A model generated the notes under the pieces. The model had not been told where the DNA came from and ran no database searches. It was given only the letters and a program-made list of their open reading frames with translations. A stretch of 64,000 nucleotides of DNA. It comes from Rhizobium sp. NFR03 (GTDB lineage: Bacteria > Pseudomonadota > Alphaproteobacteria > Rhizobiales > Rhizobiaceae). The DNA is taken from the NCBI RefSeq assembly GCF_900111275.1, contig NZ_FOGR01000001.1, forward strand, positions 186,001-250,000, in the 5' to 3' direction. Positions 19,520 to 28,136 of this stretch are shown here, piece after piece. A program made the position numbers and the translations under genes. Each line of letters opens with the position of its first letter. The stretch's first letter is position 1.

Positions 19520-20446
19520 TCAGCCCTTGGCGACAGCGGCCACTTCGGCTGCGAAGTCGCTCTCTTCCTTCTCGACGCCTTCGCCGAGCAGGAGGCGGGC
19601 CATGCCCGTGACTTCGATCGGCGCGCCGACCGTCTTTTCGGCTTCCTTGATGGCAGCCTCGACCGTCAGGTCGGGGTTCATCACGAAGGCCTGGCTGAGC
19701 AGCGCGACTTCTTCGAAGAACTTGCGCATGCGGCCTTCGACCATCTTTTCGATGATGTTGTCAGGCTTGCCCGAAGCGCGGGACTGCTCGATGAACACGT
19801 TGCGTTCGCGTTCGGCAACTGCGGCATCGACTTCCGTCGAGCGGATGGCGAGCGGGTTGGTCGCAGCGATGTGCATGGCAACCTGGCGGCCGATGGCGTT
19901 CAGGGCTTCCTTGTCGCCGGTCGACTTCAGCGCGACGAGAACGCCGAGCTTGCCGAGACCGTCGGTCACCGCATTGTGGATGTAGGTCGAGACGACGCCG
20001 TCCTCGACGGAGAGCAGGGCTGCGCGGCGCAGCGTCATGTTCTCGCCGATCGTGCCGATCGCGTCCTTGATGCTGTCGGAAACCGACTTGCCGGTCGCCG
20101 GATAGGTCGCGGCGTTGATGGCGTCGACCGTGCCGTCCGTTTCCACGGCGACCTTGGCGAAGCCGCGGACCAGTTCCTGGAAGGCGTCGTTACGGGCAAC
20201 GAAGTCGGTTTCGGAGTTGACTTCGATGACGACGGCCTTGGTGCCGGCACTGGTGATGCCGATCAGGCCTTCGGCAGCCGTGCGGCCCGACTTCTTGTCG
20301 GCCTTGGCGATGCCCTTGGCGCGCAGCCAGTCGATCGCGGCTTCCATGTCGCCGTTGGTTTCGCCCAGTGCCTTCTTGCAATCCATCATGCCTGCGCCGG
20401 ACTTCTCGCGCAGTTCCTTCACCATTGCTGCAGTAATGGTCGTCAT
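19520..20446 (-). CDS. tsf: Translation elongation factor Ts
   Basis: EF-Ts (308 residues) is the nucleotide-exchange factor of EF-Tu. The N-terminal UBA-like domain ([39 protein letters not shown]) and the core with the EF-Tu contact motif TDFVARN are both clear, as is [10 protein letters not shown]. The ATG at 20446 is the family start; a longer frame upstream is not conserved-looking. It follows rpsB by 252 bp, an interval with two hairpins. Confidence 0.97.
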   Translation of the reverse strand: MTTITAAMVKELREKSGAGMMDCKKALGETNGDMEAAIDWLRAKGIAKADKKSGRTAAEGLIGITSAGTKAVVIEVNSETDFVARNDAFQELVRGFAKVAVETDGTVDAINAATYPATGKSVSDSIKDAIGTIGENMTLRRAALLSVEDGVVSTYIHNAVTDGLGKLGVLVALKSTGDKEALNAIGRQVAMHIAATNPLAIRSTEVDAAVAERERNVFIEQSRASGKPDNIIEKMVEGRMRKFFEEVALLSQAFVMNPDLTVEAAIKEAEKTVGAPIEVTGMARLLLGEGVEKEESDFAAEVAAVAKG

Positions 20447-20607
20447 CGTCTTGGCCTCTTTCTGTCTCTCGTCCGGTGCGCTCAGATGCGGTCGAGCGGC
20501 GTTTGCCGGAAAGTGTGTGAGGGTTTGCCCCCTCAAGATGACATCGTGATGAACAATCTCACCCGATGCGGACCCGCCTCGAAACGGCGGTCTCCTCGAA
20601 AAGATGC

Positions 20608-20683
20608 GGGGCCGCCCACTTCATCAGTCGCAGACGGCCCCGTCTATAAGTCTCGGTCGGCCTCCTTCTCAGGAGACCGACCG
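20608..20683 (-). promoter_or_regulatory. Two stem-loops between rpsB and tsf
   Basis: GGGGCCG (20608-20614) pairs with CGGCCCC (20635-20641). Next to it, CGGTCGG plus CTCC (20654-20665) pairs with GGAG plus CCGACCG (20672-20683). On the minus strand the second structure comes first, 16 nt after the rpsB stop. No T-run follows, so they may set the rpsB/tsf transcript ratio by pausing or processing. This role is inferred. Confidence 0.45.
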
Positions 20684-20698
20684 TTATCGTGTCTGGTA

Positions 20699-21478
20699 TC
20701 AGGCGTCGGTGGCGACGGCTTCTTCTTCCAGAGCCGGCTCGACGAGCGTCAGCTCGCTGGCGGCGCCGAGATCGCGGCCGGAAGCGCCCTGCTGACGGGC
20801 GATGCCGTCGAGAGCGGCGCGGGCGATCAGGTCGCAGTACAGCGAGATGGCGCGCGAGGCGTCGTCATTGCCGGGGATCGCGTAGTCGATCTGGTCCGGG
20901 TCGCAGTTCGAGTCGATGACGGCGACGACCGGGATGCCAAGACGCTTGGCTTCTTCGATCGCGATCGACTCCTTGTTGGTGTCGATGATGAACATCAGGT
21001 CGGGAACGCCGCCCATGTCACGGATACCGCCGAGAGCGCGGTTGAGCTTTTCGCGCTCGCGCTCGAGGTTCAGGCGTTCCTTCTTGGTGAAGCCCGAAGC
21101 GTCGGAAGCGAGGATCTCGTCGAGCTTGCGCAGGCGCTGGATCGAGTTGGAGATCGTCTTCCAGTTGGTCATCATGCCGCCGAGCCAGCGGGCGTTGACG
21201 TAGTACTGGGCCGAACGCTTGGCGCTGTCGGCGATGATTTCCGACGCCTGGCGCTTGGTGCCGACGAAGAGAACGCGGCCGCCCTTGGCAACCGTGTCGC
21301 TGACGGCCTGAAGGGCGCGCGACAGCATGGGCACGGTCTGTGCAAGGTCGATGATGTGAACGTTGGAACGTTCGCCGAAGATGTAGGGCTTCATCTTCGG
21401 GTTCCAGCGGTGAGTCTGGTGGCCGAAGTGAACACCAGCTTCAAGAAGCTGGCGCATGCTGAAATCGGGCAATGCCAT
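20699..21478 (-). CDS. rpsB: 30S ribosomal protein S2
   Basis: Ribosomal protein S2 (259 residues) is recognised by [47 protein letters not shown], the coiled-coil stretch [29 protein letters not shown] and [14 protein letters not shown] followed by YAIPGNDD. A short acidic tail ([18 protein letters not shown]) is typical of alphaproteobacteria. The ATG at 21478 matches the universal start of the family. It heads the rpsB-tsf-pyrH-frr block. Confidence 0.97.
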   Translation of the reverse strand: MALPDFSMRQLLEAGVHFGHQTHRWNPKMKPYIFGERSNVHIIDLAQTVPMLSRALQAVSDTVAKGGRVLFVGTKRQASEIIADSAKRSAQYYVNARWLGGMMTNWKTISNSIQRLRKLDEILASDASGFTKKERLNLEREREKLNRALGGIRDMGGVPDLMFIIDTNKESIAIEEAKRLGIPVVAVIDSNCDPDQIDYAIPGNDDASRAISLYCDLIARAALDGIARQQGASGRDLGAASELTLVEPALEEEAVATDA

Positions 21479-21647
21479 GCCGTTTATCCTTTTCCGGTTG
21501 AACCTCCGTGGGGAAAACAGCAGGCTCGGATGAACCTGCCACCGGGCGGAACGCAACGGATGTCTCCCGAAACGTCCCAGACCCCACGTGTGGAATGCGG
21601 CCCGCCATACAGCGGGACGCCGCGAATATCAAGGCAAAAGGCGTGAA

Positions 21648-21670
21648 GTTCGAGGTTTTATGCCTCGAAC
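21648..21670 (-). terminator. Stem-loop downstream of eipB
   Basis: GTTCGAGG and CCTCGAAC form a perfect 8-bp stem with a 7-nt loop, 13 bp beyond the eipB stop on the minus strand and upstream of rpsB. It lacks a T-tract, so the terminator call is tentative. Confidence 0.4.
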
Positions 21671-21682
21671 CACCGACCAAGC

Positions 21683-22525
21683 CTACTTGCAGGTGCCCTC
21701 GCCGCCCTGCTTGAACATTTCGAGATTGGCCAGCTTGCCGCTGAGCACGAAGTCCCCGTAATCCATCGTCAGGTCGCGCGTGATGCCGTTTTCATAGAGC
21801 TTGAAGGCCATGCGGTAGATCGGCACCGCGTCGCCGGTCGCCTCGTCGTTGAAATAGGAGATCGTCACAGGCCAGAATGGCTTCTGCGCCATCACGCCGG
21901 CCTTGCCGACATCTGCATCCTCGTCGCTGGCCTCGGGCTTGTGCTGCGCACCGACCAGCGTCGTCGTCACCAGCGTCTTGTCGCCGCTGTCGGAGCCGTC
22001 GAAAATCCGCGATTCGAAGATCTTGTCGCCGCGCTTGGCGCGGTCGATCACTTCGAGCATGTGTTCGGTCGGAAACAGGCTGTGCGCCAGATCCACCTCG
22101 CGCTTGTCCGGCGCCGTCAGGTCCACCGTGACGCCGTCCTTGGCGTCGTGGGCGAGCCCCCGCACTTCCTTGTCCAGCTTCTCGTCCGTGAAGGAGCGCG
22201 TCAGAAAGCGGAAATTGCCGGTCTTCAGGTCCTCGAAGGTCGTCGTCTGCTGGTCCGTCAGCCGCACGTCCTCGCCGGTATCCACCTTGGTCACGAATCG
22301 GAAGCTCACGGTGTAACCGTCGCAGGCCGAGCCGTTGAACTCGTAGACCATGCGGCCATACATGCTGGTAATGCCCGAGCGCTCGGAAGAATCCTTGAGC
22401 TCGAGATCGTAGACCGCGCGATGGGGAACCAGGATGTTCGCCGCGGCGTTCTCCGTCCCGACCACCGTCGTCCCCAGAAGCGCTGCGGATGCGACGACGT
22501 ACCGGGTCATGCCTGAACGAAACAT
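21683..22525 (-). CDS. eipB: Periplasmic cell-envelope integrity protein EipB (DUF1849)
   Basis: The 280-residue protein has a signal peptide (residues 1 to about 29, cleavage near AAA-N) and the EipB/DUF1849 pattern: ILVPHRAVYDLEL, GRMVYEFNGSACDGY, TVSFRF, FPTEHMLEVIDRAKRG and a C-terminal ISYFN ... YRMAFKLYENGITRDLTMDYG. Brucella EipB is a beta-spiral periplasmic protein needed for envelope integrity with a disulfide joining its N- and C-terminal regions. Here the only two cysteines, Cys68 and Cys279, fit that disulfide. It is upstream of rpsB on the same strand but separated by about 200 bp and a hairpin. Confidence 0.9.
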   Translation of the reverse strand: MFRSGMTRYVVASAALLGTTVVGTENAAANILVPHRAVYDLELKDSSERSGITSMYGRMVYEFNGSACDGYTVSFRFVTKVDTGEDVRLTDQQTTTFEDLKTGNFRFLTRSFTDEKLDKEVRGLAHDAKDGVTVDLTAPDKREVDLAHSLFPTEHMLEVIDRAKRGDKIFESRIFDGSDSGDKTLVTTTLVGAQHKPEASDEDADVGKAGVMAQKPFWPVTISYFNDEATGDAVPIYRMAFKLYENGITRDLTMDYGDFVLSGKLANLEMFKQGGEGTCK

Positions 22526-22667
22526 TCAACTGCTCCTGTTGGATCGACGCGCGATGCTATATTGAATCATGCGTCGAAAGCGAGGCATCGGATCTGTTTC
22601 CGTTGCAACGCACAAACAAGTGCATGACGCATTCCCTATGAGAATACAATATTGTCCGGAGACATCC

Positions 22668-23135
22668 ATGTCCGCAGAAATCGAAGCCCGCATCGAACAG
22701 CTCGGCATTACGCTGCCGGTTGCAGCCGCCCCCGCGGCAAACTACGTCCCCTTCGTCATCAGCGGCCAGCACCTCTATATTTCCGGACAGCTGCCGATGG
22801 AAAACGGCAAGGTCGCCGTCCTCGGTCTCGTCGGCGCTGACGTCGATGTCACCGCGGCCCAGCGCGCCGCCGAACTCTGCGCCATCAACGTCCTCGCGCA
22901 GGCGAAGGCCGCTCTCGGCGGCGATCTCGGCCGCATCCGCCGGATCGTCAAGCTGAACGGCTTCATCGCGTCGGCGCCGGGCTTCACCGAGCAGCACCTC
23001 GTCATGAACGGCGCCTCGAACCTCATCGTCACCATTCTCGGCGAGGCCGGCGTTCATGCCCGCGCCGCCGTCGGCATGGCCGGCCTGCCCTTCAACGCCG
23101 CCGTCGAGATCGACGCTGTCATCGAGATCGCGTGA
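22668..23135 (+). CDS. RidA-family (YjgF/YER057c/UK114) protein
   Basis: The 155-residue protein has the RidA-superfamily fold signatures YVPFVISGQHLYISGQLP, DLGRIRRIVKLNGFIASAPGF and the C-terminal HARAAVGMAGLPFNAAVEID, where the family's active-site arginine falls in HAR. Archetypal RidA deaminates reactive enamine/imine intermediates, but this longer subgroup is poorly characterised and activity is not assured. The ATG at 22668 has GGAG six bases upstream. It heads a plus-strand operon, overlapping the next gene (GTGA), and is divergent from eipB. Confidence 0.88.
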   Translation: MSAEIEARIEQLGITLPVAAAPAANYVPFVISGQHLYISGQLPMENGKVAVLGLVGADVDVTAAQRAAELCAINVLAQAKAALGGDLGRIRRIVKLNGFIASAPGFTEQHLVMNGASNLIVTILGEAGVHARAAVGMAGLPFNAAVEIDAVIEIA

Positions 23136-23878
23136 CCGCGATGCCCAGTGCTGCTTTTCTGACGGCCCGGCCGATTGCCCATCGCGGCTATCACGACATG
23201 AACAATGCGATCTGGGAGAACACCGTCTCGGCCTTCCAGCGCGCCATCGACCACGGCTACACCATCGAGTGCGACCTGCAATATACGGCGGACGGCGTGC
23301 CCGTCGTCTTTCACGATGACGACATGAAGCGCCTCTGCGGTGTCGAGGGCGACATTCGCGTGAAGACCGTGGGCGAACTCGGCCTCTTCTCCATCGGCAA
23401 CACGGCCGACCGCATCCCCTCGCTTTCCCAGCTCCTGCGTCTTGTGAAGGGCCGCGTTCCCCTGGTGCTGGAGCTGAAGGGCCGTCAGGGCGACGATGAA
23501 GGCTTTGCCGATTCCGTGGTCGATATCCTCGAAAATTACGACGGCCCTGTCGCCCTGATGAGCTTCGACCACTGGCTGCTGAAGGACTTGAAGGCGCTCG
23601 AATCGCGCTTCCCCCTCGGCCTCACGGCGGAAGGCGCAATGCCGGAGACGTTCGCGCTTCACGAGGAGGCCATGGCGCTCGGCCTCGATTTCATCTCCTA
23701 TCACTATGGTGACCTGCCCAATCCCTTCATATCGGCCCAGCGCGACCTGGGCCGGACCGTGATCACCTGGACGGTGCGGGACGAGGAGGCGGCGGACCAC
23801 ACCTTCCTTCACGCCGACCAGATGACCTTCGAAGGCTTCGAGCCACGCGCGCGGTCAACCGGGGATCTGGTGGCCTGA
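23132..23878 (+). CDS. Glycerophosphodiester phosphodiesterase
   Basis: A TIM-barrel GDPD that should hydrolyse glycerophosphodiesters to glycerol 3-phosphate and an alcohol. Family residues are in order (numbered from the GTG start): PIAHRGY (His17, Arg18), ENT (Glu29, Asn30), IECDLQ (Glu46, Asp48), FHDDDM (His61), then VLELKG and a C-terminal TWTVRDEE. No signal peptide, so cytoplasmic. The GTG at 23132 overlaps the ridA stop as GTGA; ATG at 23141 (MPSAAFL) is an alternative that avoids the overlap. At 248 residues the length is normal for the bacterial family. Confidence 0.9.
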   Translation: MTAMPSAAFLTARPIAHRGYHDMNNAIWENTVSAFQRAIDHGYTIECDLQYTADGVPVVFHDDDMKRLCGVEGDIRVKTVGELGLFSIGNTADRIPSLSQLLRLVKGRVPLVLELKGRQGDDEGFADSVVDILENYDGPVALMSFDHWLLKDLKALESRFPLGLTAEGAMPETFALHEEAMALGLDFISYHYGDLPNPFISAQRDLGRTVITWTVRDEEAADHTFLHADQMTFEGFEPRARSTGDLVA

Positions 23879-23881
23879 CGC

Positions 23882-25096
23882 ATGGCAGACGAAGTCAGCA
23901 TCCGCATCGAGACGTCGTTCAAGGACATCGACAAGGCCGCGTGGGATCGCCTCATCGGAACGTCGAAGGGTTCGAGCACCGCCGAGGTGCCCTACAACCC
24001 CTTCGTATCGCACGCCTATCTCTCGGCGCTGGAGGACTCCGGCTCGGCCACGGCGGAGACCGGCTGGCTCGGCCAGCATCTTCTCATGGAGACGGGCGAA
24101 GGCGCGCTCGCGGGCGCGCTCATCTGCTACCTGAAGAATCACAGCCAGGGCGAATACGTCTTTGACCATGGCTGGGCCGATGCGCTGGAGCGGGCAGGCG
24201 GGCGCTACTACCCGAAGCTCCAAAGCTCGGTGCCCTTCACCCCGGCCACCGGCCCTCGCCTGCTGGCGACATCCGAGCCCTTCGCGCCGGAAGCCGTCAG
24301 ACAAGCGCTGGCCACGGGCCTGACGGAGCTTGCAAAGCGTCACAAGGTCTCCTCAGCCCACGTCACCTTCGTGCCCGAGACGGAAATTCCGATCTTCGAC
24401 GACGCGGATTTCCTGCACCGCACCGATCAGCAATTCCACTTCACCAATAATGGCTATGCCAGCCACGACGATTTTCTGGAGACCCTCGCCTCCCGCAAGC
24501 GCAAGGCTCTGAAGAAGGAGCGCCGGGCGGCTCTGGAAAACGGCATCACCGTGGACTGGTTGACCGGCACCGATCTCACAGAAGACATCTGGGATCAGTT
24601 CTTCCGCTTCTACATGGACACCGGCAGCCGAAAATGGGGACGCCCCTACCTCACCCGCGCCTTCTATACGCTGATCGGCGAACGCATGGCCGACGACATC
24701 CTCCTTGTCATGGCCAGGCGCGAGGGCCGTTACATCGCCGGCGCCATCAACTTCATCGGCGGCGATGCTCTCTACGGCCGTCACTGGGGCGCCATCGAAG
24801 ACCACCCTTTCCTGCATTTCGAGGTCTGCTACCATCAGGCCATCGACTTTGCGATCTCGCGCGGGCTGAAGCGCGTCGAAGCCGGTGCGCAGGGCGAACA
24901 CAAGCTCGCCCGGGGCTACCTCCCCGTCACCACCCACTCCGCGCACTATTTTACGCATCCCGGCCTGAAGCGGGCTGTCGCCGATTATCTCGAGCGGGAA
25001 CGCCTCGACGTGGAAGCCATGGGCGACATCCTCACCGAGCACAGCCCTTTCCGAAAGGGCGAGCGGCAGGATGTGGAATCCGACACCGAACATTGA
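23882..25096 (+). CDS. GNAT-like PF04339 (COG3146) family protein
   Basis: The 404-residue protein matches the COG3146/PF04339 group annotated as peptidoglycan biosynthesis/recognition, related to FemAB and GNAT acyltransferases. Recognisable parts are VPYNPFVSHAYLSALE near residue 36, HGWADALERAGGRYYPKLQ, PFTPATGPRLL, FLETLASRKRKALKKERR, and the GNAT-like C-terminal half (GAINFIGGDALYGRHWGA, HFEVCYHQAIDFAI, VEAGAQGEHKLARGYLPV). The real acceptor is not known for any close homologue I can name. It follows the GDPD stop by 3 bp and is followed by the HIT gene at 13 bp, so all four genes should share a transcript. Confidence 0.85.
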   Translation: MADEVSIRIETSFKDIDKAAWDRLIGTSKGSSTAEVPYNPFVSHAYLSALEDSGSATAETGWLGQHLLMETGEGALAGALICYLKNHSQGEYVFDHGWADALERAGGRYYPKLQSSVPFTPATGPRLLATSEPFAPEAVRQALATGLTELAKRHKVSSAHVTFVPETEIPIFDDADFLHRTDQQFHFTNNGYASHDDFLETLASRKRKALKKERRAALENGITVDWLTGTDLTEDIWDQFFRFYMDTGSRKWGRPYLTRAFYTLIGERMADDILLVMARREGRYIAGAINFIGGDALYGRHWGAIEDHPFLHFEVCYHQAIDFAISRGLKRVEAGAQGEHKLARGYLPVTTHSAHYFTHPGLKRAVADYLERERLDVEAMGDILTEHSPFRKGERQDVESDTEH

Positions 25097-25109
25097 CGAG
25101 GGACCTCTC

Positions 25110-25532
25110 ATGACCCAGTACGACACCAACAATATTTTCGCAAAGATCCTGCGCGGCGAGATCCCCTCCCACACCGTCTACGAAGACGACGCCGTCATTG
25201 CCTTCATGGATGTCATGCCGCAGGCAGACGGTCACGCGCTCGTCGTGCCGAAAGCCCCCTCGCGCAACCTGCTGGACGCCGACCCCGCCACCCTGCCCGC
25301 GCTGATGGCCGCCGTGCAGAAAGTCGCCATCGCGTCCAAAAAGGCTTTCGCGGCCGACGGCATCACCATCATGCAGTTCAACGAAGCCCCCGCCGGCCAA
25401 TCCGTCTTCCACCTCCATGTCCACATCATCCCGCGCCATGAAGGCCAGCCGATGCGCGCCCATTCCGGCACAATGGAAGATGGCGATATCCTGAAGGCCA
25501 ACGCCGAAAAGCTCCGCGCCGCACTAGGCTGA
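25110..25532 (+). CDS. HIT family nucleotide hydrolase
   Basis: The 140-residue protein carries the histidine triad QSVFHLHVHIIPRH at its C-terminal third and NNIFAKILRGEIPSHTVYED at the N-terminus, typical of Hint-like purine nucleoside phosphoramidases or dinucleoside polyphosphate hydrolases. I chose the ATG at 25110 (GAGGGA seven bases upstream) over an in-frame start inside the previous gene. It closes the RidA-GDPD-PF04339-HIT operon, after which comes an intergenic palindromic repeat (25556-25663). Confidence 0.92.
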   Translation: MTQYDTNNIFAKILRGEIPSHTVYEDDAVIAFMDVMPQADGHALVVPKAPSRNLLDADPATLPALMAAVQKVAIASKKAFAADGITIMQFNEAPAGQSVFHLHVHIIPRHEGQPMRAHSGTMEDGDILKANAEKLRAALG

Positions 25533-25555
25533 GGAAACCGCATCGCGCTCTCTTT

Positions 25556-25663
25556 CGTCATGCTCGGGCCTGTCCCGAGCATCTGCTGCACCGCCCGAGA
25601 TATGAAGGACCATGATGTTCGCGGGGACGACAGCAGATCCTCGGCACGAAGCCGAGAATGACG
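25556..25663. repeat. Rhizobial-type intergenic palindromic repeat, copy 2
   Basis: The left end (CGTCATGCTCGGGCCTGTC) and the reverse complement of the right end (CGTCATTCTCGGCTTCGTG) are inverted termini of about 33 bp with roughly eight mismatches, each containing its own hairpin and ending in ATCTGCTG. The 108-bp element lies between the HIT gene and the converging membrane-protein gene. It belongs to the same family as 859-944. Confidence 0.75.
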
Positions 25664-25688
25664 TCTCGCGAGGTCTGCGCGTATACCC

Positions 25689-26693
25689 CTACCGAAACGC
25701 CGCCCGCATCAGATACAGCGCCGCGCCGAGAATCAGCAGCGGCATTACCAGGATCTTCACGAGGTAGGAGACGGCGATGGCGATGGAGGCGGTGAAGAGG
25801 TCGGAGGAGATGGCGATACCGTCGGTGATGACCTTGGTTTTCGATGCCACGCCTTCGGTCAGCGACGTCACCAGACCGGACGCCGCAGAGACCGTGCCGG
25901 AAATCGCGGATTGCGACTGATCGACCGCCGAACCGAGGCGCCCGAGAAAGCTCGTGTCCGGTGCGGCCTGCGGGGCCGCAGGCGCCTGCGTCTCTTTCAA
26001 TGCATCGATCTGCCCGACCGCTTCCGCATCGTAATCCGCATTGATCCGGTCGAACACGACGGTCGCGCCCTTCCATGCATTATCCGTCATGCGCGCGCCG
26101 GCATGGAACGCCACGGCATAGGATAGCGGCAGCACCACGGCTCCCAGGAGGCACAGCGTCAGAACGGCACGCGCCAGCCGCTCCACAGAGCGCGGCAAGC
26201 GGCGTCGGGAAAGGCTCACGCCGGCCCGCAATACCGATACGGCGGCAAGCCCGATGGCGGCGACCTTGGCGACCGGCAGAAACAGCGTGGAGAGCACGCC
26301 GGAAAAGATAGCGAGCCAGAACAGGAGATCGGCCATCCGGTCGATGGTGTTGGTCACCGGCTGCAACAGTTGTCCCGGGCTTGCGGTGACCGAGGCGACC
26401 CCCACCCCGCCGGTAACATCCGCATCCTTTGCCACGCTCATCACCGAGTTCATCACGCGCAACGTGCCGTAGAGCGCCGTGCTGCCGATGGTCACGTCGC
26501 GATTATATTGCGCCGCCCGGTCCGCGAGCGGGTTGACGACGACGAGCAGCACGCCGAGCGCGGCGAGGGCCAGCCAGCGAAGGCTGAGCATCACCGGCCC
26601 CGGCCGCGAGCCCTGTCGTTCTCCGATGGCATGACGCTCCACGCCAGGGCGCGCGCGCCGGCCGTCGATCATCGCTGAGGTGTCTTTGGCCAT
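25689..26693 (-). CDS. Hypothetical multi-spanning membrane protein
   Basis: I do not recognise a named family. The 334-residue protein has a basic N-terminus, a first hydrophobic segment at about residues 38-55 (WLALAALGVLLVVVNPLA), two to three in the middle (LLFWLAIFSGVLSTLFLPVAK, LTLCLLGAVVLPLSYAVAF) and one or two at the C-terminus (IAIAVSYLVKILVMPLLILG). Between them is a soluble stretch rich in serine, threonine and glycine after an Ala/Pro linker (TQAPAAPQAAPD). Its ATG is 35 bp beyond the azlD stop on the same strand, so co-transcription with azlCD is likely but the link is unexplained. Confidence 0.7.
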   Translation of the reverse strand: MAKDTSAMIDGRRARPGVERHAIGERQGSRPGPVMLSLRWLALAALGVLLVVVNPLADRAAQYNRDVTIGSTALYGTLRVMNSVMSVAKDADVTGGVGVASVTASPGQLLQPVTNTIDRMADLLFWLAIFSGVLSTLFLPVAKVAAIGLAAVSVLRAGVSLSRRRLPRSVERLARAVLTLCLLGAVVLPLSYAVAFHAGARMTDNAWKGATVVFDRINADYDAEAVGQIDALKETQAPAAPQAAPDTSFLGRLGSAVDQSQSAISGTVSAASGLVTSLTEGVASKTKVITDGIAISSDLFTASIAIAVSYLVKILVMPLLILGAALYLMRAAFR

Positions 26694-26728
26694 GGGGCCC
26701 CACTCGCTTCGTATGAGGTCGTCTCGTG

Positions 26729-27073
26729 TCAGAACCCGAGAAGATAGAGCCCCGCCCCCAGAAAGGCGATGGCCGAAGCGATGCCGATAGCCGGCACCTG
26801 CCGCCCGAGGAAGAAGGCAAGCGCCCCGACCGCAATCGACCCGACGCGGAGCCAGAGCGGCGAGCTTTCGAGCACGCCTGTCGGGAAGACGATGAGCTTG
26901 GACACGACACCCGCGACCAGAGCCGTCGCCACCGCCCGGACCCAGTTGAGAACCTCCGAATCCTCGCGCAACCGCCGTCCGGCGACGACCCCGAGCCAGC
27001 GCCAGAGATCCGTTGCCAGAAACCCGGCAATCGCGATGAAGACATAGCCCCAGGCATCGGGTTGCCAGTTCAT
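26729..27073 (-). CDS. azlD: AzlD-domain branched-chain amino acid transport subunit
   Basis: A 114-residue membrane protein with four hydrophobic segments (YVFIAIAGFLATDLWRWLGV, VATALVAGVVSKLIVF, RVGSIAVGALAFFLG, GIASAIAFLGAGLYLLGF), matching the small AzlD subunit that pairs with AzlC in branched-chain amino acid export. Two ATGs (27079, 27073) compete; AGGAGG sits seven bases before 27073 and almost touches 27079, so I chose 27073. It begins 13 bp after azlC, as expected for the pair. Confidence 0.82.
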   Translation of the reverse strand: MNWQPDAWGYVFIAIAGFLATDLWRWLGVVAGRRLREDSEVLNWVRAVATALVAGVVSKLIVFPTGVLESSPLWLRVGSIAVGALAFFLGRQVPAIGIASAIAFLGAGLYLLGF

Positions 27074-27086
27074 AGCCATCCCTCCT

Positions 27087-27830
27087 TCAAACCCGTGCGT
27101 CCAGCCGTCGGCGGCGCAGCACGTCGAGGCCCCAGGCCAGCGTGCCCCCGACGATACCGGAGAGCAGCAGGTCGAAATCCGGCGCGAGCAGCGTGGCAAG
27201 AGGCCCGAGCAGCAGGCCGACGACCAGCGCGATATGGATGACCGGATGACGCCCGGAGCTCCAGATGGAGGTAAGGAAATAGACCGGCGTCAGGAAGAAC
27301 AGGCATCCGGCAACGATCGGCGGGAACTCTGCGACATACTGGTAGAGCACGCCGACGACGATCATATTGGCCAGAACGAGGGTCAAGCCGAGACCAAGCA
27401 CATACGTAACCCGATGCACCCGCGGCACATGCTGCACGCGCTCCATCGCCATCACCCAGGCCGTCACCGCGACCAGATGCGAGACGATCAGCAGGACCCA
27501 GGTGCGCGTCTTTTCCGCACGGATCTCCGGTATCAAGGCCGCCACCATCGGCATCAGGCGGATCGAGGAGAGCGTCACCGCCACGAAGGCCGTCAAGAGG
27601 TTCGCGCCGGAGTGGATCGAACCGACGAGAATGAGCTTGGCCGGCAGCGCCCAGACGATTCCCGTCATGAACACCGCCTGATCCACCGGCACGCCGGACT
27701 GTTGTGCAAAGGCGGTAAAGCCCACGAAGGACACCAGCAGGATCGTTGCCGGAAGGCTGAAAATGCCCTTCACACCCTTCAGGAACCAGAACCGGGCCGT
27801 TCCCTCGCCATCGTCCCCTGAATACGCCAC
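27087..27830 (-). CDS. azlC: AzlC family branched-chain amino acid permease
   Basis: The 247-residue protein has six or more membrane segments with the AzlC pattern: GIFSLPATILLVSFVGFTAF, FMTGIVWALPAKLILVGS, LLTAFVAVTLSSIRLMPM, VLLIVSHLVAVTAW. With AzlD it should export branched-chain amino acids or analogues. The open frame allows a GTG at 27848, but a GTG at 27830 has GGAAAGG five bases upstream and I prefer it. No Lrp-type regulator is adjacent. The 300 bp upstream, up to the divergent MFS gene, must hold its promoter. Confidence 0.82.
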   Translation of the reverse strand: MAYSGDDGEGTARFWFLKGVKGIFSLPATILLVSFVGFTAFAQQSGVPVDQAVFMTGIVWALPAKLILVGSIHSGANLLTAFVAVTLSSIRLMPMVAALIPEIRAEKTRTWVLLIVSHLVAVTAWVMAMERVQHVPRVHRVTYVLGLGLTLVLANMIVVGVLYQYVAEFPPIVAGCLFFLTPVYFLTSIWSSGRHPVIHIALVVGLLLGPLATLLAPDFDLLLSGIVGGTLAWGLDVLRRRRLDARV

Positions 27831-28136
27831 GCCGCCCTTTCCCCGCACCCGCGCCGCCTTTCAGCGGCAGGCGGCGCCTGAACCGTTATGCTCGACCAGA
27901 TGACGCGACGGCGATGCCCCGTCAAGCCATTCCTGCCGGGAAGCCTGCCGCTTGATGCGGCGCGGCGATCACACCGGTGACTGAGCGGCGAAGGGAACAA
28001 GCTCGGCGCCTCCCGCCACCTGCGGCGACCGCCCGGCATCGTCCGATGCGCGCTATCGCCGGGATCCCGGATGACGTAATCAACACACTGGCCCGGCTGA
28101 ACGGATCCGCAACACCATCTTTTGGAAAGGACGGCC

